Assembly (NCBI GenBank): GCA_964591245.1
Contig: CAZPZZ010000082.1
Coordinates: 1 to 17,752 of the forward strand
Source: CAZPZZ01 sp964591245
GTDB taxonomy: Bacteria > Acidobacteriota > Vicinamibacteria > Vicinamibacterales > UBA8438
Length of the DNA: 17,752 nt
Reading direction: 5' to 3'
In this document: piece after piece, positions 1 to 7,920 of the stretch
Numbering within the stretch: the first letter of the stretch is position 1
Layout: the number at the start of each line of letters is the position of its first letter
Position numbers and translations under genes: made by a program
The notes under the pieces: generated by a model
What the model was told of the DNA's origin: nothing
What the model saw: only the letters and a program-made list of their open reading frames with translations
Database searches by the model: none

Positions 1-1
1 G

Positions 2-391
2 CCGGATGCGCATCACCCCATCTCCCACCACCAGCGGGAACCAGAGAAGGTGGCGAAGGTAGCCAAAGTCAATGCGTACCACGTAAGGATGTTTGCGTCG
101 TTGCTTAAGAAGCTTGCTGCGACGTCGGACGGCGAGGGCTCGTTGCTCGACCACAGCACGTTGGTGTACGGGGCTGGAATGGCCGATAGCAATAGCCACG
201 CACCATTCAACATCCCGGTGGTCCTCGCCGGCGGTGGAGCCGGCACGATCAAGGGCGGTCGCCTGCTTGAGTTCAAGGATGAACGGCTTGCGAATCTGCA
301 TCTCACTTTGATGGACCATATGGGGGTGCATCTCGATCGCATCGGAGATAGTACCGAGCGGGTTGATCCGCACCTTCTCACGCTGAGTTAA
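2..391 (+). CDS. DUF1552 domain-containing protein, C-terminal part (5' end outside window)
   Basis: The reading frame is open from the left edge and ends with TAA at 389-391, so only about the last 129 residues are seen. They match the C-terminal end of DUF1552 proteins: a PDAHHPISHH stretch at the edge, the AKVNAYHVRMFA helix, then SLLDHSTLVYGAGMADSNSH, a glycine-rich AGGGAG turn, KGGR, LANLHLTLMDHMGV and GDSTERVD. DUF1552 has no proven function. Members are usually exported and, in Planctomycetes, Verrucomicrobia and Acidobacteria, sit beside DUF1592/DUF1588-type cytochrome-like proteins; such a partner would be expected to the left of this window. The conserved His, Ser, Asp and Asn residues resemble those of the DUF1501/sulfatase-like proteins, but that link is an inference. 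The GTG at 50 is internal and not a start. The next gene follows after 14 bases. Confidence 0.9.
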   Translation, partial: PDAHHPISHHQREPEKVAKVAKVNAYHVRMFASLLKKLAATSDGEGSLLDHSTLVYGAGMADSNSHAPFNIPVVLAGGGAGTIKGGRLLEFKDERLANLHLTLMDHMGVHLDRIGDSTERVDPHLLTLS

Positions 392-405
392 CGGGCTACG
401 GACTT

Positions 406-1914
406 ATGACCATGTTGCGAGGACGTCTGGTCGGTCGGTCGATGATGCATGCCTCTCGCGCACTCGGAGCAAGCCTGTGCATGACGGCTGTGTTGGGGGC
501 TAGCGCGGGAGATGGTTCACGGCTTATCCAGGCCGTTCGTGACCAGAATGTTGCTTTGGCGCGACAGCTTGTTGCTGATGGGGTGGATGTGAATGCTGTG
601 CAGGGGGACGGAGCCTCCGCGCTGCATTGGGCTGCGCATCGTGGCGATCTCAGTACGGTGGATCTGCTGATTCGGTCAGGGGCACGGGTGAACCTCGCCA
701 ATGATCTCGGGGCGACTCCACTGCAAGTTGCGTGCGAGACCCGCGATGGGGCGGTAGTCGAACACCTACTCGCCGCTGGCGCCGACCCGAACGCAACGTT
801 GCTGAATGGCGAGACGGTATTGATGACGTGCGCCCGCGCTGGGGATGCGCCGTCGGTGGCGGCCCTGCTAGCGCATGATGCGGCGGTGAATGTAGCGGAG
901 GTCGGACATAAGCAGACACCGCTCATGTGGGCTGCGGCGCGAGGCCACGCGGATGTGGTTCGACTGTTGGTCCGCGCCGGGGCTGATATCCGTGCTCGCT
1001 CGCTAACCTACCCACGGACGGTCGTTGATGAACAGACGCAGCGAGCGGGTCGCGAGGAATTGAACTATACCGTGTTGCGCGGAGGCAGTACGCCACTGCT
1101 CTTTGCCGCCCGTAATGGGGATGTCGAGTCGGCGACGGTTCTGCTCGATGCTGGCGCTGGACCGAATGATTCCCTCTCCGATGGCACCAGCGCGCTGCTG
1201 CTCGCGGCTCACAGCGGTCATGGAGACCTTGGCACCCTCTTGCTGGAGCGTGGTGCGAATCCCAATAACGTCGGCATCGGCTACACGGCGCTTCACGTGG
1301 CGGTGCTGAGAAGTGACCTGAAACTGGTAGAAGCACTATTGCAGCACGGCGCCGACCCGAACGTTCGGATGACGCGGGGCACTCCACTCAGAAGAAACAC
1401 GACTGATTACAATCTGCACAAGACCCTTGTCAGTGCCGCACCGTACTTCCTCGCTGCCAAGTTCTTGGAGCCCGCGATCATGCGGAGCCTGGTGCGCGGC
1501 GGCGCGGATCCGAATCTGGCGATGGATGACGGAACGACGCCGTTGATGGCGGCTGTGGGAATGGGCGCCAGACGCGGGAGTCGGCGCGGTATTTCGCTGA
1601 TCGACGTTGGTGGTACGCCTCCGACAGAGGCGGCGATCCAGGCTGCCGTCCTTGCGGGGGTTGAGCTGGGCGGTGACGTCAACGCCTACCACCCGGGGAA
1701 CGGAGAGACGGCCTTGCACGTCGCTGCGGTCAACGAGTTTCCGAACGTCGTGAAGGTGCTCTCAGAACACGGGGCGGTTATTGATGCGACGGACGGCGAA
1801 GGCCGAACTGCGTTAGGCATACTCTGGAGCCGGCTTGAGCAGCGGGAGCAAGCTCCCGAGGAGTCAGCGACCGTCCAGTTATTACGTTCGTATGGTGCCG
1901 TGCGGGAGCCCTGA
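406..1914 (+). CDS. exported ankyrin-repeat protein
   Basis: 502 residues. The N-terminus (basic start, then a hydrophobic stretch ending ASA near residue 35) looks like a signal peptide, so the protein is probably periplasmic or surface exposed. From about residue 36 to the end it is built of roughly ten ankyrin units, recognisable by TPL..A...G...VV..LL..GADPN patterns such as TPLMWAAARGHADVVRLLVR and ALHVAVLRSDLKLVEALLQH. Two longer loops interrupt the array: one near residues 200-225 (YPRTVVDEQTQRAGREELNY) and one near 325-345 (RGTPLRRNTTDYNLHKT), with a further loop near 385-415. Ankyrin arrays bind proteins; no catalytic domain is visible. The short gap to the DUF1552 gene suggests one transcript and a shared process. 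ATG 406 has no strong Shine-Dalgarno sequence; ATG 415 is a possible alternative. Partner unknown. Confidence 0.92.
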   Translation: MTMLRGRLVGRSMMHASRALGASLCMTAVLGASAGDGSRLIQAVRDQNVALARQLVADGVDVNAVQGDGASALHWAAHRGDLSTVDLLIRSGARVNLANDLGATPLQVACETRDGAVVEHLLAAGADPNATLLNGETVLMTCARAGDAPSVAALLAHDAAVNVAEVGHKQTPLMWAAARGHADVVRLLVRAGADIRARSLTYPRTVVDEQTQRAGREELNYTVLRGGSTPLLFAARNGDVESATVLLDAGAGPNDSLSDGTSALLLAAHSGHGDLGTLLLERGANPNNVGIGYTALHVAVLRSDLKLVEALLQHGADPNVRMTRGTPLRRNTTDYNLHKTLVSAAPYFLAAKFLEPAIMRSLVRGGADPNLAMDDGTTPLMAAVGMGARRGSRRGISLIDVGGTPPTEAAIQAAVLAGVELGGDVNAYHPGNGETALHVAAVNEFPNVVKVLSEHGAVIDATDGEGRTALGILWSRLEQREQAPEESATVQLLRSYGAVREP

Positions 1915-2153
1915 CGACTACGCTCTCGGTGTGGAGTGCCTGCGGTTCGGCGATCTTTCCAAGTGGCGTTCGGATGGGCGACGTTACACCGGCGTCTGCC
2001 AGAGTTGACAGAACGTACGTCGACGCGTGAACAGCACGTGTAGGCGAAGTGACTGGGCGCAAGCAAGCGGGAATACGGTTTGCGTTCGGGGCGTAGCACG
2101 TGTCGGCTGTGCTGCCCTGTACGCGTCGCCGGTTCGGTGGGGCGCCCATAGCA

Positions 2154-2160
2154 GGGGGAG
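2154..2160 (+). promoter_or_regulatory. ribosome binding site deciding the start at 2168
   Basis: The run GGGGGAG ends 7 bases before ATG 2168. It selects this ATG over the longer in-frame reading beginning at 2027. Confidence 0.65.
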
Positions 2161-2167
2161 AAAAGCG

Positions 2168-3166
2168 ATGTTCAGGATGTCCGCCATAACGTTCGCGAGT
2201 GCGATCGGCGTGTTGGCGATGGTTTCGTCGACGTGGGCGCAGACGGATACGCATCCGATGCCCATGCGCACACCTGACGGCCAGCCCCATATCTCTGGTA
2301 CGTTTACGTTCCGAACCTTGACGCCCATGCAGCGGCCCTTGCAGTTCGAGGGAAGGGAGCGTTTGAACCCAAACGAGGCTGCGGCGTTCGAGGCTTCGGA
2401 GCGCACGCGGCAGAATCGTGATCTCTTCGACCCTGAGAGTGGCGCTCCGAGTGCTGGTTACCAGCCGAGAGCAGATGGTGGCGTGCTCTCGTACAACGAG
2501 TTCTGGTACGAGCGTGGCATCGAACTCACCGCTGATAAACGGACGTCTCTCATCGTCGATCCACCGACTGGACGTTACCCGCCGCTGACAGCCAGAGCAC
2601 AGACCGCTGGTCAGCAGCGCAGGGCGTATCGGCGAGAGCATATGTACGATTCGTACGAAAATCGAGGTCTTGGCGACCGTTGCATCATGTTCGGCAAATC
2701 TGGTCCGCCGATCCGATCTGGTGCGTACAACAACAACTTGATGATCGTTCAGTCGCCGGGCTATGTCTCGATTCTCACCGAGCAGGCCAGGATGGTGCGG
2801 ATCATTCCGCTCGCCGATACGGAGCGGCCTGCCGTGGAGCAATTTGGAGGCGTATCGCGCGGGCGCTGGGAGGGAGAGACGCTCGTCATTGAAACCTCGC
2901 AGTTCCGGGACTGGGGGAATGGGCGTACCGGTCCAAACCTACATCTCGTTGAGCGACTGACCAGGCTTGACCCCGACACGGTGTCCTATGAGTACACCGT
3001 GACAGATCCGAGCACCTATACCGCACCCTATACGGTCATGATGCCGTTCCGGCGAATGGACGGTCAAATCTTTGAATACGCGTGTCATGAAGGGAACATT
3101 GGACTCTACGGAATTCTTGCTGGCGCGCGGAACCTCGAACGCTTGGGGCGTGAGTTGCGACCGTAG
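2168..3166 (+). CDS. exported protein of unknown function (RTSLIVDPP family)
   Basis: 332 residues with a signal peptide (residues 1-24, cleavage likely after STWA). I recognise the pattern as an unnamed exported family that is common in marine Acidobacteriota, but know no assigned function. Conserved-looking blocks, in order: TPDGQPHISGTF (35-46), YNEFWYERG (109-117), RTSLIVDPPTGRYPPLT (125-141), SYENRGLGDRC (162-172), AYNNNLMIVQSPGYV (186-200), RIIPL (211-215), GRWEGETLVIET (232-243), LHLVERLTR (258-266) and EYACHEGN (303-310). The two cysteines of the mature protein, C172 and C306, both lie in conserved blocks and may form a disulfide. The many beta-strand-like segments suggest a beta-rich fold. 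ATG 2168 was chosen because a Shine-Dalgarno sequence lies 7 bases upstream and a signal peptide follows; an in-frame extension to 2027 has neither. Confidence 0.85.
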   Translation: MFRMSAITFASAIGVLAMVSSTWAQTDTHPMPMRTPDGQPHISGTFTFRTLTPMQRPLQFEGRERLNPNEAAAFEASERTRQNRDLFDPESGAPSAGYQPRADGGVLSYNEFWYERGIELTADKRTSLIVDPPTGRYPPLTARAQTAGQQRRAYRREHMYDSYENRGLGDRCIMFGKSGPPIRSGAYNNNLMIVQSPGYVSILTEQARMVRIIPLADTERPAVEQFGGVSRGRWEGETLVIETSQFRDWGNGRTGPNLHLVERLTRLDPDTVSYEYTVTDPSTYTAPYTVMMPFRRMDGQIFEYACHEGNIGLYGILAGARNLERLGRELRP

Positions 3167-3255
3167 TCGTCCGGGTCAGGGGCTTCAGATGCGGGGATGT
3201 CCTGCGCTCTTGTGGTGCAGTCCCTGAAGGAGTCAGCTTTAGAGTGGAAGGTAGG

Positions 3256-4449
3256 ATGACGATGATCCCACGCGTTTTATTGGCTGCGTTGTTGTGCGTA
3301 CTGTCTAGCGTCAGTCAGGCGCAGGAGGCACGACCCATTGGGATTCCGGTGTCGCCGTTGGGGCCGGGGCCGTGGGTGTTCGATACAGCAGAGCAGCACC
3401 GGATTCGCGTGAGTGTCGTCGCGCGCGGCCTGGTACATCCCTGGGCGATCGCGTTTCTGCCCGATGGGGCGATGCTTGTGACTGAACGCTCGGGCCGGCT
3501 CAGGGTCGTGCGCGACGGAGCACTCGATCCGCACATCATTGCCGGGGTGCCGGGAGTCAGGACCGATGGGAACGGGGGGCTGATGGATGTCGCGGTGCAT
3601 CCACAATTTGCCGAGAATAGCTGGGTGTACCTCACCTATACCAAGCCGGTTGGAGATGGCCGAGGGGCACCTGCCCTGGCTCGTGGTCGGCTGGAAGGCC
3701 ACGCCCTGAAAGACGTGCAAGACCTGGTGGTGACCGAGGAGTACGACGGAAACTCGGGTCTCAATGGACGAGTGGCATTCGGGCTGGATGGGAAGGTCTA
3801 CATGTCCACCGGTGGTCGAGTCGGAGAGGTCTCACAGGATCCCATGAGTCTGCGTGGCAAGATTCTTCGCCTCAACGATGATGGTTCGATACCGGACGAC
3901 AACCCGTTTGCGGGGCGTGCGGAGTACCGCCCGGAAATCTATACCATGGGCCATCGAAATACGCTGGGACTCATCCTGCACCCAGAGACGGGAATGCTCT
4001 GGAATCATGAAAATGGGCCGAATGGTGGGGATGAGATCAACGTGATTTTGCCCGGGCGCAACTACGGTTGGCCCTATGTGAGTTTTGGAAGGCTGTATCC
4101 CGGCGAACGGGTCTCCGAGCACCCGACCCGGGATGGGATGGAATCGCCTCTGGTGGTCTGGTTGCCCGCCATCGCGGTGGCGGGCATGACGGTGTACACG
4201 GACGAACTCTTTCCGGAGTGGAAGGGGAATGTGTTCGTTGGCTCGTTGCAGGAAGGCGGGATCCCGGGCACTGGTCATTTGCAACGCATCGTATTCAATG
4301 ACCGCATGGAGGAGATCCGCCGCGAGTCGATGTTGCGCGAACTTCGACAACGCATCAGGGAGGTTCGTCAGGGGCCGGACGGCCTGTTGTATGTGCTGAC
4401 GGACTCGGAGGACGACGGGGCGCTCCTGCGTATCGAGCCAACCCCGTGA
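3256..4449 (+). CDS. PQQ-dependent sugar dehydrogenase-like protein (GSDH/Asd family), catalytic His apparently missing
   Basis: 397 residues with a signal peptide (cleavage likely after SQA, residue 22), so periplasmic. The six-bladed beta-propeller family of soluble glucose and aldose sugar dehydrogenases is clear: HPWAIAFLPDGAMLVTERSG (61-80), GNGGLMDVAVHP (105-116), GRVAFGLDGKVYMSTGG (171-187), RGKILRLNDDGSIPDDNPF (200-218), GHRNTLGL (232-239), NGPNGGDEIN (253-262), NYGWPYVS (269-276) and RQRIREVRQGPDGLLYVLTD (364-383). R234/N235 and R366/R368 match known active-site or PQQ-contact positions. At the position of the catalytic base (His144 of Acinetobacter soluble GDH, in DHQSGR) this protein has G168 (SGLNGR), and TGDR is TGGR. 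It may therefore be a non-catalytic or altered family member. Start: ATG 3256, with GGAAGG at 3246-3251; ATG 3262 and GTG 3244 are alternatives. Confidence 0.88.
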   Translation: MTMIPRVLLAALLCVLSSVSQAQEARPIGIPVSPLGPGPWVFDTAEQHRIRVSVVARGLVHPWAIAFLPDGAMLVTERSGRLRVVRDGALDPHIIAGVPGVRTDGNGGLMDVAVHPQFAENSWVYLTYTKPVGDGRGAPALARGRLEGHALKDVQDLVVTEEYDGNSGLNGRVAFGLDGKVYMSTGGRVGEVSQDPMSLRGKILRLNDDGSIPDDNPFAGRAEYRPEIYTMGHRNTLGLILHPETGMLWNHENGPNGGDEINVILPGRNYGWPYVSFGRLYPGERVSEHPTRDGMESPLVVWLPAIAVAGMTVYTDELFPEWKGNVFVGSLQEGGIPGTGHLQRIVFNDRMEEIRRESMLRELRQRIREVRQGPDGLLYVLTDSEDDGALLRIEPTP

Positions 4450-4822
4450 GGCAGCGTTGGGGGATCGGGAGCCCGGCTGGATCTGCGCAACGTGGACAAC
4501 CAGCGCCCAGTCGATGTTGCCCGTGCTCGACGAGCGGGTGAGCGCACCGTCAAGCTCCTCGAAAGGCTCACCACCGGCGAGTAGATCGTCCGATTGACAC
4601 AACACGAGTTGCCCGTGACCGCGACCGGCGCGGAGCGGTGTGTGCCTTGACGGGGCACCTCGTACGGCCACCGCGCAGAGCACGAGGGCTGGTAGAGTGC
4701 TCTGGTCCTGATGTGGCGTGTTTGGCATCCCGGGCAGAGCTTGAGATGGGATGCACGGACGCGAATGCGGCATGTGATTTTGGAACGTTCCCGTGATGTA
4801 CAGGGAAAGGATTAGAGGATCG
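4450..4822. other. 373-base intergenic region, no supported gene
   Basis: No gene, tRNA, strong terminator hairpin or clear promoter could be supported here. The first part (4450-4584, in frame with the gene to its left, directly after its TGA and ending at TAG 4582-4584) has coding-like codon use but no convincing start. A perfect TTGACA at 4594-4599 has no acceptable -10 box at normal spacing. The ribosome binding signal of the next gene (AGAGG, 4814-4818) lies at the right end. Confidence 0.5.
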
Positions 4823-6175
4823 ATGAGGCGAACGATATTCGTCCTGGTAGGCATGTTGGTGGGGTTGGCGGGAACGCCGCATCAAGTGAGCGCTGATGAC
4901 GAGTGGCCGAGCTTCCGAGGCCCAGGGGCACGGGGTGTTTCTCTGGAGACGGGGTTGCCAACACGTTGGAGCACGACGGAAAACGTGGACTGGGTTGCGG
5001 AGGTCCCTGGGCTTGGCTGGAGTTCACCCATCGTCTGGGGGGACACGGTGCTTGTCACGACCGTGGTGAGTTCAGCAGCCGCAGAGGAACCGCTTGGCGG
5101 ACTCTACCGCGGTCGGGAGACTTGGGAGCCTTCGTCAGCCGAGCATCGCTGGCTTGTGTATGCCTTCAATGTCGAGACTGGCGAGCTGCAGTGGGAGCGT
5201 GAGGTTCATCGTGGCATGCCCCAGCGCGGACATCATTTGAAGAACACGTTGGCTTCGGAGACTCCAGTCACCGACGGTGAGGCGGTGTATGCCTATTTTG
5301 GTAACGTCGGTGTCTTTGCCCTGGATCTGGATGGTCAAGTGCGTTGGTCTCACACACTGCCTCCGCTCAGCACGCGCCTGGAGTGGGGCACGGCGGCGTC
5401 TCCGGTGTTGTTCGGGAACCGATTGTATGTTGTCAATGATAATGACGATGGGTCTTACCTGTTGGCGTTAGATACCGAGACTGGAGCCGAGGTGTGGCGC
5501 GTCGACCGGGAGGAAGGAACCAACTGGTCGACACCATTCATTTGGGAGAACGAGCTCCGCACGGAGATCGTGACGACCGGGAGCGACAGGGTTCGATCGT
5601 ACGACCTTGATGGACAGCTTCTCTGGGAGTTGACCGGCATGTCCTCGATCACGATTCCAACTCCGTTTACGGAGTTCGGGCTGCTGTATCTCAGCTCCGG
5701 CTATATCGGAGATCAGGAACGCCCGGTATTCGCTATCCGTCCTGGCGCCGAGGGAGATATTTCTCTCGAGCTTCCAGCGTCGAGCAATCAGTTCATCGTG
5801 TGGTCACAACCGCAGGCCGCTCCCTACAACCCATCCCCGATCGTCTATGGCGACTACTACTACACGGTGCTAGACCGCGGGTTCTTCACGTGTCATGACG
5901 CACGGACGGGTGAGGAGATCTACCCCCAACAGCGGATTCAAGTGGGCGCCGCGTTTACCGCGTCTCCCTGGGCCTACGACGACAAGATCTTTGCGCTCAG
6001 CGAGGATGGCGATACCTACGTGTTACGTGCGGGACCGGAGTTCGAGGTCATCGGCCGTAACGCGCTGGATGAATTCACGATGGCGACGCCGGCGATTGCC
6101 CATGAGAGCCTCTTCATCCGGACCCGGTCGAAGCTGTATCGGATTCGCGACCAGGAGTCTGCGGGCAGCCAGTGA
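4823..6175 (+). CDS. exported PQQ-like (BamB-like) beta-propeller repeat protein
   Basis: 450 residues with a signal peptide (residues 1-24, ending VSA). The mature N-terminus DEWPSFRGPGARGVS and the following WSSPIVWGDTVLVTT are hallmarks of the PQQ-like repeat proteins common in Planctomycetes and Acidobacteria. Blades are marked by repeats of the type ALD.ETG...W: YAFNVETGELQWER, ALDLDGQVRWSH, ALDTETGAEVWRVD, SYDLDGQLLWEL and CHDARTGEEIY. A GMSSITIPTPF block lies between the middle blades. The fold is shared with BamB and with quinoprotein alcohol dehydrogenases, but no complete enzyme active site or haem motif is visible, so binding or scaffold roles are as likely as catalysis. ATG 4823 was preferred to GTG 4793 and ATG 4796 because the signal peptide starts there and AGAGG lies 4 bases upstream. 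It converges on the DUF3891 gene, with 15 bases between the stops. Confidence 0.87.
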   Translation: MRRTIFVLVGMLVGLAGTPHQVSADDEWPSFRGPGARGVSLETGLPTRWSTTENVDWVAEVPGLGWSSPIVWGDTVLVTTVVSSAAAEEPLGGLYRGRETWEPSSAEHRWLVYAFNVETGELQWEREVHRGMPQRGHHLKNTLASETPVTDGEAVYAYFGNVGVFALDLDGQVRWSHTLPPLSTRLEWGTAASPVLFGNRLYVVNDNDDGSYLLALDTETGAEVWRVDREEGTNWSTPFIWENELRTEIVTTGSDRVRSYDLDGQLLWELTGMSSITIPTPFTEFGLLYLSSGYIGDQERPVFAIRPGAEGDISLELPASSNQFIVWSQPQAAPYNPSPIVYGDYYYTVLDRGFFTCHDARTGEEIYPQQRIQVGAAFTASPWAYDDKIFALSEDGDTYVLRAGPEFEVIGRNALDEFTMATPAIAHESLFIRTRSKLYRIRDQESAGSQ

Positions 6176-6190
6176 CCTGCGCGTGGCGGA

Positions 6191-7069
6191 TTACGCTGGC
6201 AAGAACGTAAACGACAGAAGCGTCCAGGGAGCTCGTCTCCAGGCGGCACCCGTCGCTACGACTTTGGCAGGGACGGTCACCGTCAAGGGGGCCTCGTCGA
6301 AGGGGTAGGGGGTGAGCACAATGCACCCGGGGTCGGCGGGGGTTATCTTGAGTGGACCGCGGGATTCCCAGGTGCGGCGTGGGACGTGATGAAACAGGAA
6401 CTGGTCTTGCCCGAGGCCACGTGCGACTCCGTCCGCTGGCGTCAGCATGGCTGAACACAGCCCGAGCGAGAGGGCGTCGAGAATTTGGAGGAGTCGAGCA
6501 TGGGGCCAGCGATGCTCGGCGTCCAGGGCACTCCGCCAGAAGGGGTCTTGTTTCAGTCGTTGGGTGAGCGTGGCTTGCGTCGCGCGCACTTCGGACACGA
6601 ATCCTTCTGCTCGCTTGCGTTGGTCAGGCGGGTATAGGGACCGCTGAGCTTGGAGCGGGTGGGTGAATTCTTGAGAATGCTGCGGGTCGAATTGTGCGGT
6701 ATAGAGCCACGACGCGTGGTCGGAGATGAGTAGGCTGGCGTAGGGGTGGTTCGCAGCGAGCCTGGGAATACCCTTCCGCCAGCGTTCCATCCCGTGTTCG
6801 GGGTTGGCGACGACTTCGGCTAGGCCCTGTGGCAGCGCGTTATCGGGAGAGAGCACCGGGTCCGCCTCCCATTCCCACCACCCGTTGTCGTGTTCGGCGA
6901 TTGCGAGGAGAACTTCTTGCTTCAGACGGCCCGGGTGCGTTGAGGTGGCGAAGTGTCCTGGAGAGGCGAACGTGTCGTTGCCCCAGTGTGCTGCCATCTG
7001 ACCAGCTAACTCTGCGTGTGCAGGTTGGGTGATCAGCCACCACTCGTCGTCTTGTTTGGTTTTCAGCAT
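6191..7069 (-). CDS. DUF3891 family protein
   Basis: 292 residues, no signal peptide, so cytoplasmic. The N-terminal half matches DUF3891: WLITQPAHAELAGQMAAHWG (11-30, with H18 and H28), LLAIAEHDNGWWEWEADPVL (54-73, with the H60-D61 pair) and LLISDHASWLY (113-123, with H118). These spaced His and Asp residues suggest a metal-binding alpha-helical fold of the HD type, but the family has no established function and the metal idea is an inference. The C-terminal part (about 225-290) is beta-strand-like and ends in FTFLPA. The start at 7069 is supported by GGAG on the minus strand (plus positions 7075-7078), 5 bases upstream. It is transcribed opposite to both neighbours and is probably a single-gene unit. 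Confidence 0.88.
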   Translation of the reverse strand: MLKTKQDDEWWLITQPAHAELAGQMAAHWGNDTFASPGHFATSTHPGRLKQEVLLAIAEHDNGWWEWEADPVLSPDNALPQGLAEVVANPEHGMERWRKGIPRLAANHPYASLLISDHASWLYTAQFDPQHSQEFTHPLQAQRSLYPPDQRKRAEGFVSEVRATQATLTQRLKQDPFWRSALDAEHRWPHARLLQILDALSLGLCSAMLTPADGVARGLGQDQFLFHHVPRRTWESRGPLKITPADPGCIVLTPYPFDEAPLTVTVPAKVVATGAAWRRAPWTLLSFTFLPA

Positions 7070-7335
7070 CGTGACTCCGGGCGCATAGCGCTCTGGTTCA
7101 AGATTCGCTCATGGTGGTTGTGCCGTACCGGCTGGCATGGTCAGTGGATACGGGTGAGGCTGTCAAGCTCGCGGTATTCTGACGGGCGGCTCAAGAGGGG
7201 GCGCCAAAAAAGGCCTGCCGTGCGTGAAAAGGCTGTGGGCAGTGTGCACCTCGGCGAGAGAGTTGCCGCGTGTGCCGGTATCGTGCGCACAATCGCGATT
7301 GGGGTGGGCGTCGATGACGCCCCGGGGAGGGAGCG

Positions 7336-7902
7336 ATGAAGCCCGGTTGGTTGACTCTGACAGCGTGTTTCAGTGTCTGGCTAGTTGCGGGATCGGTAGA
7401 GGCGCAATGGGCCCGTTGTGCGTCTGATATGGACCAGCTGCGTGTTGCCAGTGAGCAGGCTCACGAAGCGTTCGCCCGCTTGGCGTCGTTGCAGGTTGAT
7501 GTTGAGAACCGTGACGCTGACTTCAGACGGTGTCAGCAAGATCTTCATCAATACCGCATCGATATCCAGCGTGGAGCTACGATTCCTGGCGTTATCTCGA
7601 CCGACGGGTGCCGCCGGCAGGAGTTGTCCTATCAGACGGCCGAGCGGCAGTACGCGACGACATTCGGTGGGATCCAACCGGCCGTCGACGCTGTACTCGC
7701 TGCCGCGCAGATGGTGGAATCGAGCTGTGGATTCTCGTTCACGGTAGCTCGACGACGCGACGAACCAGAAACTCACAGCCCACAGTGCCAGGCGTTTCTC
7801 CGCGATCGGCCCGGGGTTCCACTGGCGACGCTTCGTGTGATCTGTCCCTCGGCGATGTCTGATGCGGACTGCCGTCTGTGTGTCGGTGAGCCGCAGGAGT
7901 GA
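7336..7902 (+). CDS. small exported cysteine-rich protein of unknown function
   Basis: 188 residues. The N-terminus is a typical signal peptide (MKPGW..., cleavage likely after VEA, residue 23). The mature part begins with a helical region of coiled-coil character (about residues 28-75, rich in Ala, Leu, Gln and Asp). It holds eight cysteines: C28, one in FRRCQQD, one in DGCRRQ, one in SSCGFS, one in SPQCQAF, one in VICPSAM and two in ADCRLCV at the C-terminus. An even number of cysteines in an exported protein points to disulfides. I do not recognise a family. It is not a cytochrome (no CxxCH). The purine-rich GGGGAGGGAG at 7324-7333 directly before ATG 7336 is a strong ribosome binding site, which supports expression. 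It converges on the dehydrogenase gene, with 18 bases between the stops. Confidence 0.78.
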   Translation: MKPGWLTLTACFSVWLVAGSVEAQWARCASDMDQLRVASEQAHEAFARLASLQVDVENRDADFRRCQQDLHQYRIDIQRGATIPGVISTDGCRRQELSYQTAERQYATTFGGIQPAVDAVLAAAQMVESSCGFSFTVARRRDEPETHSPQCQAFLRDRPGVPLATLRVICPSAMSDADCRLCVGEPQE

Positions 7903-7920
7903 CAGGCTACTCCCGTTTCG

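Noticed and set aside
1778..2842. Long minus-strand open frame of 354 codons
   Set aside because: It lies opposite two well-supported plus-strand genes, has arginine/histidine-rich low-quality composition and shows no known domain; typical antisense shadow in GC-rich DNA.
4594..4622. Possible promoter before the PQQ-like repeat gene (TTGACA at 4594-4599)
   Set aside because: No acceptable -10 box at 16-18 base spacing (the 17-base position reads GACCGC).
3832..4854. Minus-strand open frame of 340 codons spanning the 4450-4822 gap
   Set aside because: Most of it is antisense to the sugar-dehydrogenase-like gene, with no ribosome binding site at its start and no recognisable domain. The part inside the gap alone does not look like a conserved protein.
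7138..7166. Possible minus-strand promoter for the DUF3891 gene (perfect TTGACA at 7166-7161)
   Set aside because: At 17-base spacing the -10 position reads TGACCA, a poor match; the -35 match alone can occur by chance.
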